A stretch of 55,608 bases of DNA from Candolleomyces eurysporus (lineage: Eukaryota > Basidiomycota > Agaricomycetes > Agaricales > Psathyrellaceae). Below, piece by piece: positions 22,512-32,806 of this stretch (the first letter of the stretch is position 1; each line of letters begins with the position of its first letter). The notes under the pieces were generated by a model. That model was not told the origin of the DNA and ran no database searches. It saw only the letters and a program-made list of their open reading frames with translations. Location: the NCBI GenBank assembly GCA_027579435.1, contig JANBPK010001083.1:1-55608 (forward strand), in the 5' to 3' direction. The position numbers and the translations under genes were made by a program.

Positions 22512-23704
22512 TCAAACTTGGAAGAATGGGCAATGACCGAGCCAATGGCGCTGAATCACTCGAATTCGCTGATCTAAGCTGTACTCTTCACCTTCATTTG
22601 ACAGGTCGAGGGAACATATTTGTCTTAGTCCGGCGAGCACGCCAGGAAGCTGCAGTGCAGTGTTAAGAACCCCAACATATCTGACAAAATAGAAGTAGAA
22701 GCATACTTTGAATAAATTTAACCGGATCACCTGTTCTCTCTGAAGTAGAACGTGTGGGTAATGTTCTACGGCTTTTTCGACTTTCAAAAGGGATTTATGG
22801 ATCTGATACCGAACAGCCTTCGAANATACAGTGAGAATCTCCTATGTCATCGGAGGACGGTATGTATAGCGACGTACTGTTATTGGTCCGGTACCATCTG
22901 CTTCTACTGACCGCTGGAGCACTCTCATGTAACCGGCATTCTCTTTCAGCTCATTAAATGCCTGAACTAGTGTTACACCTACCACACAGCGGTCAATGAA
23001 ATGTCCGAGTATAGCAGTGTTGTAATGGGATAGACACTTACCACATCGCGACAAATCCAGTTCANTCAGGACGCTTGCGTGCAAGCGGTCCCGGATTTGT
23101 TTCGGAGNGACCTTCTCGTGTAACGCCANNGACTGCTNCAGCNCAACGANGATGGCNGCNTGTGTGCNCTGAAAGACNTGGGGTGTCGACATAGTCGCAA
23201 NGCTCCTGAGGCTAACGGCGCTAATATATANANCGTAGCTAATCAGTAGTGGCGACCGATATGGCGGCNTTTGTCCGGGCGCTGAAGNTAAATCNCATGN
23301 TNCNNTNGANNAGNGCANCGCAGCCGAACTCCTNTTTCACGGAGATAGACCAAGATTTTNTGCATAGTGCCGAGGAATCTAGGGCGAGTAGAATATTAAA
23401 ATGACCGGTCAGGGTCTATGGGATAATCGAANGACAAAGACGCNACNNTGNACCTGTTATCGTCNTCAACATTTTCNTTGGGAATCTCGAAGGCTTTTGA
23501 GGCAGTTTCCTTTGATATAGCTCGGAAAGAATCNGANNCACNACAGAACGTCACCAATATATTCATTTCCCAAGCGCACGTCGTCGTCGTGGCTATCGTG
23601 TGGAGAGCGTCCATCAAGCTGCACAGAATGACTTTGTGTAGTAATTCGTTTGGAAGTTGAGGAACTGAGGCCTTTGNACCCTCTGAATGCAAGACCTTGG
23701 ACAT
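22512..23704 (-). CDS. Conserved agaricomycete hypothetical protein, poor sequence, possibly broken
   Basis: I recognise the pattern of an orphan agaricomycete family but not a function. An N-terminal F-box-like stretch (VPQLPNELLHKVILCSLMDALH, then FRAISKETASKAFEIP) lies in 23396-23704. A middle block in 22842-23192 contains DRLHASVLxELDLSRCGKC and GYMRVLQRSVEADGTGPI, ending RYTYRPPMT. The C-terminal block at 22512-22690 contains LPGVLAGLRQICSLDLSNEGEEYSLDQRIRVIQ and ends HCPFFQV. A stop directly after RPPMT lies where the family would continue, and splice joins are unclear. More than 20 Ns lie in or beside the gene. Either sequencing error or real decay fits. Exon borders are approximate. 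Confidence 0.5.
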
Positions 23705-24453
23705 GCTTTACACNTCTTCCCTACGAAANGAACGTTGTCAANTGANCCTCACACCGTCGCTCNCATGAGTACCTTCAATCCGTGGTCGACACAGACCGGA
23801 GCTACGGCTTNGAGTTGGCTACGCCTNGTGTAAAGAGGAGAGAGAANGGTCCGTTGATGGAAANGAGAGGGAATGGAAAGTGGGCANTTAAACATCTCTC
23901 TTCGATGTTAAGTACTATATGATTCCTGTGGCTTGACCAAGTGACCGGAGCAATAGGTCCATTAAAGACCAATTTAGAACATCANNCAACANATCAGATG
24001 GNACCGGGCNACTCCACCACGCGAANGCACAAGTGCCCTATCAGAAACGCTGAAATGTGGCGCTTTCCTCCGACCTCGTGCATACCTCAAGCCCTCGGTA
24101 TGCCCGCCTGACGATTTCTTGCCATCCGCCTAAAGGACCCTATGAGATTGAATTTTCCTTGCGGGTTTATTACGAGGTGTGNTCCGCGTTGTTNACNCAT
24201 ATGATANTCTGAACTACTCCTGATTTGTTCNCNTCCTAAGNTCCTTCACGGNGTCTTTGATCGCGGTGGGNCTTTCGGAGGCTANTGGGNTGCAAACTAG
24301 NCTNTATCGCGNCCNATACGCAACTATCGGAGAACCCGCTCCTATCTCCCGGACATGCGAGCTTGACTCTTAAGCTCAGGAGCCTCGTTCTAACGCGAAG
24401 GATAATTGCCCNGATTCAGCGACGGGATCCCTTTCTCTAACCTTAACGCCACA
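23705..24453. other. Low-quality intergenic stretch
   Basis: More than 30 scattered Ns, not confined to homopolymers, make any gene call here unsafe. No frame is recognisable. Confidence 0.4.
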
Positions 24454-25742
24454 ATGAGCTTGCAATTGAAGGTATNTGCCTCCGTTCCCAGGTGGTTTTT
24501 ATCTCGCTTTGCCTTCGCGCATTCGGAGAAGAACGTGNCAGACCTTTGTGGGCGAGGTGACACCTTTGCCTACCGCCCCCCCAATCCGTCTGATAGCCGT
24601 TCACCNTGTCCTGCTCTAAACACTCTGGCTAACCACGGGTACATGTGAGTCCCCTCATTCAATCCTTTTAGTCACCCAAACCCATTCGAGTCCATTGAAT
24701 CGCCTCGTTTACCCTGATCTCCAGTTCTCGTGACGGACGCAACATCGGAATCTCGAAGATGATCTCTGTCCTAACCCAGGTTTACAACATTTCCTACCCA
24801 CTCGCGATCCTCCTCGCGTCCATTGGCTACATTACGTGTGGCAGACTATCCATTTTTCACACCTCCAGCCATGCTGCATCACCTTCATGCCCCCTCGAGG
24901 ACTCGTCGTTTGATCCCCGAGACGACAGTGCCAGCCCGCATCATCCTAGTAAGCCTCCTGCACGCACTCGCACACGCACCGGTATTACTTGCTCATCACC
25001 ANCATCATTGCCGTCGCCCGGATCCCCAGGCCTACTCGAAACCNGCTGGCTTTACACCATCTTCCAGCGTATTACTTTCCCCTTCCGTCTCCGCTTACAC
25101 TGGACATTGGACCTCTCAGCATTACAAAAACGAGGTTCCTATTGCATCACACACGACGCATCCCTTGTTCACCGTGACGAAATCCCCAGCTGTTCTCCTG
25201 ATCGGACTCTGGTCTCTAAACTAGTTGCCTTTGCCTTCAGCCTCAATTCCAATTCGAACTTTTCGGACGCGGCTAGCTATGGCAGGAGTCGACAGCAAGA
25301 CGAGGACCCTGGCTTATCACTCTCCGATTTCGCGAGGCTGCGGAACCAGAGGAAACGTGACGCGGAGATGATAGCTGGTTCCCAGCTCGACACTTTTCAT
25401 GAACAGATTTCTCTTGGAGAGTGTGCCCTTGCTTGGCTNGTACTGAGCGGTAACGGGAGCGGAAATACCAGACGGCGGCCTATTACAGCAGCCGCAGGTG
25501 CGGAAAACACACTCACGGGNTCACCAGAGGCGTCGANGAGGACCGGCGGAGCTGAGGANGATAGAGACGATAGGGCACAAACAGAGATAGCGCCACTATC
25601 TCGTGTTCTGCAGTGGTTCTCAGAGGAGAGGCTTCCTGATGGATGGTGGGATGAGCCGGCCAATGGGGGAACGCGTCCTTCTTCGCCAATATCCTTCTAT
25701 CAGGCGCGCGGGTACGCCAACTGTATACAACGAATGTATTGA
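24454..25742 (+). CDS. Heme-thiolate peroxidase (chloroperoxidase / peroxygenase family)
   Basis: Members of the heme haloperoxidase superfamily (Peroxidase_2) use a cysteine-ligated heme for halogenation or oxygen transfer with peroxide. The proximal motif SPCPALNTLANHGY is at 24599-24643 (the N in the Pro codon is silent), and its Cys is the heme ligand. The intron at 24646-24724 joins it to ISRDGRNIGISKM, followed by LTQVYNISYPLAILLASIGY, as in the family. A probable in-frame 81-nt intron lies at 24949-25029. Then come WTLDLSALQKRGS and THDASLVHRD, where the usual motif is E-H-D-x-S, and later LDTFHEQISLGECALAW and the end motif PLSRVLQWFSEERLPDGWW. The start is uncertain; ATG 24454 is the nearest in-frame choice, but the first 50 residues look atypical and may hide an intron ending before GDTFAYRPP. 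No signal peptide is evident. Several Ns leave residues undetermined. Confidence 0.78.
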
Positions 25743-25942
25743 AAAACCCAAGTCGGTTCCCTGTTTGTTTCGAGCGATTAGAACTCAATGTCGAGTCGTC
25801 TAACATAACGGCATTTCCTATAGAATACAAGTCATTGAATGGTGTACAGAAGAGAGCGGAAGCAAAGGAAATGAAGGGTTACAAAGGCAGGTGCGATGCT
25901 CCGAAGAAGCAGGACAAAGAAGACCAGTCGAAATGACAACTC
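25743..25942. other. Convergent intergenic gap
   Basis: Short 3' flanks of the peroxidase (+) and the hypothetical gene (-). Nothing else seen. Confidence 0.4.
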
Positions 25943-27565
25943 CTACTTCGGCCATTCCTTTGAAAGTGAAAGTCTGGCCGATCTCCGACGTCCACCCTCA
26001 CTAACAGAGCCACTGTGGCTCTGAATNTACGCCAATCGCCGCCGTAGTGAGCGCGTGATGCCNGTNGTGCGAGAGAGAGAAGCAGCGCGACCTGGAAGGT
26101 CTTCGGACGACGCTGCGACGGCACCTGATATGGGTAAAAGAGCCAATTGNGCGATCTCCTGTGCCAACCTCGAGACAGTATACCGTTTCGAGNCTCGGGC
26201 TAAAGGCCGTCCCTCGATCTTGAGGCGTAACGTGCGGTGCGTCCGGTTCTTCCGTCCCTTATACGCCAATGCTCGAGATANTGTCTNTGNGACTGTGATC
26301 GGAGGTGGGAGAGGGTCGGCAGATACATTGNGNAAACGGCCAAAGGGAGGTTCGGGACTGTCCAANATTCCCTCAAGAAGAATCTGTTCGACAGTACACT
26401 CATCTGGANCNTCATCTTGGGCTTCTGGAAGAGAAAGACTGGCAGGTTCGCGTTCGTCATAGAGGAGGGAAGGCTGAGGCTCGGACGTTGGTAGAGAGAG
26501 GTCGTCCTCTAGAGCGTCTGGCGGACAAGGGGCGACGGATTCGCGCTTGCAATGGAAAGAGGAAGGCCGAGGCTTGGAGGTTGGCACAGAATGAGCAGGA
26601 GCCGAAATATCAAGGCTGCACAAAGGTTGACTGATGTCATGTGCGGGGGGGGATTCTTGGAGACGTTGGTTCTTCTTTGATCCCGCTAACTGTAGGGATC
26701 GGTCGGGTGCTAGCAAGGGGACCACTGGATGTCGAGGGTGCAGAAACTTCGGCGATAGAGGTCGAAATGGCACCACTCTGACCCGATGATCTAAAAGTAT
26801 CAGATTCCTCCACGACCGGCTTTTCCTCGTCGCCTGAGTCTCTGACGGGAGGAAGGCGCGAAGAGGAACGCGGTCGGTTGTATTTAACCGCATCCTCAAC
26901 ATCCGCACTGTACCCGTCGTCATCAACCGCCTCCCTGGGTTTTGGGACTATGATACCTCCATGCAACGGCTTCAGAATCTCCTCGTTCAAATAATCGTCA
27001 TCGAAGGTCCGCGAGAGGTTGTAATGAAAGGTAGGGATGGATAGCTGCGCAGCTTCGAGAGAGTAGGGACCGTAGTCGTCGTCATCATCAAGCAGAGTGT
27101 CGACCTCGTACTCTTCGTCGATATCCATAGGAATCCCGCCATATTCATCTAAATCAACCTCCATGTCCTGAGACTCGGATGAGGAAGACCAATATGAAGG
27201 CTCTGGGCTGAAAGAGCAGGAGATAACTGGTAGCCTGCTTCGGCTGAGACCGCTAGAATGTGGATAGATCCCTGAAGTCTTTCTCGCTGCGATCATGAAA
27301 GAGTTTCAGCTACAAATGATTGTAAAGACGACAATTAAGGCTTACACCTGGGGGAACGAGTGGTAGGAGACACCTTCCTGGCTTTTCGAGCAGCATTCTT
27401 AGCCTGAACGGTGCGAGATGCCTTAATTGCAGCCCACGGCAGTGGGCTAGAGTGGCGTCTCGACATAGATCTTGTCAAAGAGATTGGCTTAGACGATTGG
27501 GGGAGCAAGCTACGTCCGATTTTATGGCTGGTACCACGCTTAGCCATGGATCGAGTGACGGCCAT
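25943..27565 (-). CDS. Hypothetical low-complexity, probably nuclear protein; frame broken at a C-run
   Basis: Not recognised. Exon 1 starts at the ATG at 27565 and encodes a Ser/Arg/Lys-rich stretch (MAVTRSMAKRG, AKNAARKARKVSP). After an intron near 27300-27355 a second frame reads an acidic segment (DMEVDLDEYGG, DTLLDDDDDYG) and then Ser/Pro-rich sequence down to about 26640. There the frame ends at an 8-base C-run (26643-26650, minus-strand C) and an overlapping frame continues in the same style to the stop at 25943, finishing in an Arg-rich end (SEGGRRRSARLSL). The shared composition and position at a homopolymer suggest one gene of roughly 500 residues split by a length error. The exon 1-2 junction could not be put in frame with confidence. 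A TATAAAAG box lies near 27681-27690. Confidence 0.5.
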
Positions 27566-28575
27566 GGCTAGGTTGCTCTTGTTCAAAAGGATGGTAATAA
27601 CTGTAGCGGTGATTGTCGGTTCGAATGGGGTGGATGGAACGGGGTGGGACTGTAAGGTTGTGGTTTCAACCCGAACGCCTTTTATAATGAGGTATCGAGG
27701 CCGCTGTTCAGCCCAATTAGGAGGAGCGGTCGCCGCAATTGTAATTGAGGATTTCCGTTTCCAAGGCAGCCTGGTAGGCATTCCAACCTGGTAAGACAAG
27801 ATTACCACGTCGACCCGAGCATCCTTCCCGAACAAGCCTTGTTCAACACTACAGGCCTTCTTTCAGGTGATGCATCCCCTAGAGGTCGCCCTCATTGGAC
27901 CCCAATTTCAGCTGCATTTTTGGCTGGTTCGTCGTTGAAAATGAATCCAGGATTGGGAGGATGTGTGCAAATCGGTGAACAATTGCGGCTGAAGGTCAAA
28001 GGGCAGAGGTCCAGAATCGGAGGCGGGCGCGGCGTCCGTCAGATCCGGCCTCAGATTCGGAAGGTCAATTCCGCAGGCGAAATGCCCGACGCCGTACCCT
28101 CTTTTGGCAGGTCCCCCGGCCTGCTGTGCTTGCGGCAACGCAACCAGCACTGACAAGGCTCGCAAGGCTTTTGTTCGGCCCTTCTTTTGTCATCGAATAG
28201 TCATGATCAGCGACAAGAGGATGGTGCGGCCCGTCGCTAGCCCGAGGATGCTCTTTGTTGCCACAGCTAGGCCGTCGGCCAGCGTAAAAGCGCGAAGAGC
28301 CTTTCAAGTAGACCTGAGCAGACCACGGAGGGTAGAGCGGCAAGTCTCTGCACAGACACCGGTTTTGTCACGATATGAAACGAGTCCGCGAAGTCGTCAT
28401 CCAGGCCGTAAGTAATACATTTTTAGCTAGGACCCCAGGGTCTGTCATGGAAGAGAAATATCCAGAGGGTTCACTCGTAAGTCCGTATAAATCGTCAAAC
28501 AAATCCGTCCAATCGTAACAGCAGCAAGGTAGATCTAGAAGGTTCGCAGGCAGCCTAGTCCGTCTCGCTAGAGAT
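27566..28575. other. 1 kb without a recognisable gene
   Basis: Contains a TATA box for the hypothetical gene on its left (TATAAAAG, minus, near 27681-27690) and the 3' flank of the beta-glucosidase gene. Short frames at 27839-28153 and 28065-28343 have no recognisable product. Confidence 0.4.
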
Positions 28576-31500
28576 TCACAAAGGCACGACGCCCCTCAGT
28601 TTGAAATCCCGACTACTCCTCCCAACGCTAACCTCAACCTGCCCTTCACCCTCCCCAAGCGAATCACCCTTCTTCCATCCCTGAGCCACGACATCCCAAA
28701 CACTCAGATCATACCGGGACAACGTGATCGTCACGCGTCTCGCCTGACCCGGTCTCAATTCGACGTTGGTGAAACCCTTCAGGAGTGACGGAGGAGCGCG
28801 TGCGGATGCAGGGAGGTGCAAGTACACCTGAGGAATCTGCAGGACCAAAGAAGATCATTAGTAAATTCATTTGTCCAGAATCACCGGTGGGGCCAGGGTC
28901 CCCGTAGCACAATACTAGGGTACAAAGAAAAAAAAAAAGCGACAANCTTACGTCTCCGCCAGATACACCCCCCNGTGTTCGTGACATCAAAGGAAACTTC
29001 ATATGCCGGACGATGTAACCTGAAGAAAAAATTTCGAGGGTGCGTATGTTAGCAGGGAACCTTGTTTGAGGATCTGGAAGAATACAGAGGGGTGACGTAC
29101 CAGAAAGCTCGAGAGATACCGGGTGTCTGAGGAGTCGCCTCGCCTCGCTCCCAAGCCCCGATCAAATCGTCGTCGAACCCTCCTCCACCTTGGATTTTGT
29201 TGATCGACAGGTTGGTATAATTGAACGTGGTATAACTGAGACCAAAGCCAAACTCATAACGGGGTGTAATATTTTTCTGTCATAGTCATGAGGGAGGAAG
29301 GGAGGGAAGAAGGGGGTCAGCATCAAGCTCAAATAAAAAACCAACGGCGGCAGCACTCACAGCGTCGAAATGCCTGTAATCGATCTCCAACCCCTCATCG
29401 TAATCGATCCTCAGAATTTCAAGTGGCGCCTCATTCCCCTTCACAATAGGCACATTATAATCCTCCACCCTCCTCGCAATCGTATACGGCAACCTCCCAC
29501 TAGGGTTCCACTCTCCATAGAGCACATCAGCGATCGAGTTGCCCGCCTCATTACCCTGCAAGCCTGCCCAAATGATCGCAGTGACGTTCTCATGGTCTAC
29601 CCACGCTTCAATATCCAACTGGCCTACAGAGTTCACGATGACGATGGTGTTGTTGTTCTGAGCTGCGACAGCCTGGACCAGAGCGTCACCACCGTGCCAT
29701 GCAGTGAGGTTCTTGCGATCACCAATGTTCTCGTCGACGCGGATATACTCTTCGCCCGAGTCCGAGGATACGAACACGAGCGCGGCGGAATGGAATCGCG
29801 CCATGTTCGATGCGCGTGGAAGGTTGAAATCTTCTAGCATCCAAGAGACGGAGGTACGCTGTCTGCGTGCGCGACGTTGGATGGCATCGAGAGGCTAGCG
29901 AACGCATCAGCCCCAGCGAATCCGCTAGTATGAAAGACAGGCTTACCGTGATGAGATAAGTAAAGTTGGCGGTTCCAGACCCCCATCCCATGGCAAGGAT
30001 ACCATCCGAACCACCGCGATCATCAAATTGGTTAGGACCAATCCTTCCTGGCCCAGCACCGTTCCCGACCAAAACAATGCTCCTCTCAGCCTTGTTCCCA
30101 TTGGCAGAGTTCCCGCCAAGAGGCAGAGCGCCCCGTTCGTTCTTCAACAGAACCACACTCGCTGAGCCTAGATCGCGCACCAGCCTCTCATGGTCGTCGG
30201 TCTGGACGTCAATGTGGTCGTTGACGTCTTCGTGATCTGGGTGAAAGGCATCGAAGCTGACGGGTGGGAACGAAGGAGAGTCTTGGTGTGTTAGGTAGTA
30301 GCCAGCGAGGATGCGAGTAGCTACAGACAAAAAAAAAAAGACAGTTATCAATGGATGGAAAGTGGGGGCCAGAGAGCGAAGGTGCTCACCCATATCGTCA
30401 ACTCGGGATTCCGGAATGGTTCCATTGCGAACGAATTCGACCAAGGTCGGACCCCAGTAGGAGGTGCCGCTGCTGAACGTGATATCACCTGGCATGGACA
30501 TCTAAAGTCCACGTCAGTATTTGACATAAAGAATTCGGAGTATTTGACTTACATCGAGACCGGTCACAGCCGACATCGTCGAATGTTGTCTGGAGGAAAG
30601 ACGTCAGCCATCGCCATGAGAAAGACAGAGCCAAAAATACTAACGCGCCCCAATCAGACATGACATCTGCCAAATGCTGGTGAGCAAGCGATGACCGGTG
30701 CAATAGTAGAGGAAGTGCTCACATCCTTGGTATCCATACTCTGACTTCACAATCTCGTTCAGGATTCTGTCATTCTCGCAGGCGTATGTTCCGTTGATAA
30801 GATCTACGAGAGCCATGTTATTTTGGGTCATCTCAAAAGAAGAACGAACGACGTACTGTAGCTGCACATGATACTGGTAGCACCTGCCATAATGCTTCTC
30901 AGGAAAGGATGCATATAAACTTCATGTTGGGTCCTGTCATCGACTTCCGAGCTAGAAAACGAACGTTTGTGCTCCTGCTCACTGGAGAGATGAATGTCAG
31001 GCTTCTGTGAACACCAAAAAGGCCAAGGGTGCAAACTAACTTGTTGACAAGATGCTTAGCGCAAGCCTGCGTTCCACCTTGCTGCAAACCAAGGACCGTT
31101 TCGTAGGCGGCCTCGCCCGATAAAAACGGGTCAGAACCGAAGCCTTCCCAATTACGTCCGGCTTGCGGGATTCTCGCCAAGTTCATCATTGGTCCGAGAG
31201 CAATATGGACACCCTTTCCCTTGAATTGTTCGCCCATGTACAAGCCTCTAAGGCGCATTAGGCGGCGATTCCACCTATAGATGATTATCAGCGAGTTAGT
31301 ACCAGAACGAAGACGGAGATGTACTTACGAAGCAGCAGCATTGACACCCGCAGGGAAAGCTGTAACGAAATCTGCGAAACGGACACCCAAAGGTGAGTCT
31401 TCCAAACAGAGTCCAGGGAACCCTCTGTCCCGATGCTCGGGGTTCTCAGAATCATAGTCTATTGGCACAGAAGCAATGTTTCCCTGCAAAAGAGACAGAC

Positions 31501-32227
31501 TCGTGAGCATAACCGACAAATCGACAGAAATCACATGAACATGGCAGGGAAAATCGAAGCAGTGTAAATAAATAAAAANTACGTACGACGCATCTCCCGT
31601 TCATCCAACCCACACCCGTCGTCACGTTGACCTTCTCTTCTAGACTGAACTTGGCGATCTGTTCCAAAAGATAGAAGAAATTGTTTAACGTAAGTATAAT
31701 GGTCATTTCGTGTGGAGCGAAAGTTAAGGAAATAAAATATGGTGCCATTGGATAGAAATCGGATAGACATCTCACTTTGGCTTTAGCTTTATCGTACGCG
31801 GTTTTCCATGCTGGTCCAAAGTTGGGTATCGCTCTCGAGCCGACCTGAAAGAAGTACAATAGTTAGTCATTGCGTGAACGATGAATATGAACGAGGACAT
31901 ACTGGGGGTGGCTGAGAGGGATCGGTATTCACGAATAAACCTGGAACAGGCGATTCCTGGGGTACTGGGAATGGATCGAAAGTTGTAGGTTCGATTGGTG
32001 GCCGAATAACTGGAACAGTAGCAAATGCTCCGGCTGCCGTAGTCGTCGCCGTCGTCGTGGGTGGTAACGCGACTGAGTCTGTGGTCGTTGGGGNTTGGCT
32101 CTTCGCTGACGCTGGTGGAAGTCGTTACCGAGTCCGCCGGCCCAACTTGCGACTGTGCCAGGACCTGTTCGAGTGCGGTACCGCTCGAAAGCACGAACAA
32201 GAGGGATAGAAGAATTCCCTGCTTCAT
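28576..32227 (-). CDS. Secreted GH3 beta-glucosidase
   Basis: Family 3 glycoside hydrolase that removes terminal glucose from beta-glucosides such as cellobiose or laminari-oligosaccharides, acting outside the cell. The start at 32227 opens a signal peptide (LLSLLFVLSSGTALEQVLA), followed by a Thr/Pro-rich linker. Block order is typical: KVNVTTGVGWMNGRC, RDRGFPGLCLEDSPLGVRFAD, the (beta/alpha)8 section with GKGVHIALGPMMNLARIP and GRNWEGFGSDPFLSG, CAKHL, and the nucleophile motif VMSDWGA (Asp near 30650). The second domain has VVLLKNERGALPL and DRGGSDGILAMGWGSGT, and the C-terminal fibronectin-III-like domain has YEVSFDVTNTG and PQVYLHLP. At least eight short introns interrupt it. Ns at 32094, 31580, 28946 and 28974 lie by homopolymers. 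Only 579 nt separate it from the GH16 gene upstream on the same strand. A TATAAAG box sits near 32282-32288. Confidence 0.9.
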
Positions 32228-32281
32228 GGTGCCCGTGTTTGTCGAAGAGGAATTGGAAGCAAAGTGGGTTGTTGTCGAGTA

Positions 32282-32288
32282 CTCTTTA
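32282..32288 (-). promoter_or_regulatory. TATA box of the GH3 gene
   Basis: TATAAAG on the minus strand about 55-60 nt upstream of the ATG at 32227. Confidence 0.5.
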
Positions 32289-32806
32289 TAGAATACGGCC
32301 TGTCACCCTCGTCCGAAGAACGACGACTAGTCGAAGAACCGAGGCGAGCAGCAAGAAGATTTAGCTTATATAGCTAGGGAGGAGCAGGAGATCAAAGAAG
32401 CTCCAAGATATAGAAGCCAATGTGAGGGAATCTCCAGGCGGCTGACCGTCCCCAATGACGGTAAGTGCATGACCTGCATCTTGGTGTTGGTGCATGACCA
32501 TCGGCAAGCGCCCGCCGCCGCCAAGCAACTGTCGGCGCAGAGTACAAACCCAAAAGCAAACAGTCATCATGCATCTCCGCCGGCGCTAACGTCATGCCAG
32601 AGGCAAGGCGGGGATTGCCGGGCGGTCATTCCCGCCATCTTTGATCTGTGACCGAAATCCCGAAAGGCACATCACTCGGCCGAACTTGTTGCGAATTGGG
32701 CCCGGACATGAGTTGAGAAAGGTCGTATGATAGAGCACACTATATTACATGTACGTACAAATACCCCAGAAAGTCGTGACTATGGCCCCTTCAAAGCAAG
32801 CATTCT

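Noticed and set aside
24823..25224. Open frame with a hydrophobic start overlapping the peroxidase
   Set aside because: It is the +1 shadow of the peroxidase exons. The family motifs (SRDGRN, THDASL, ERLPDGWW) all lie in the other frame.
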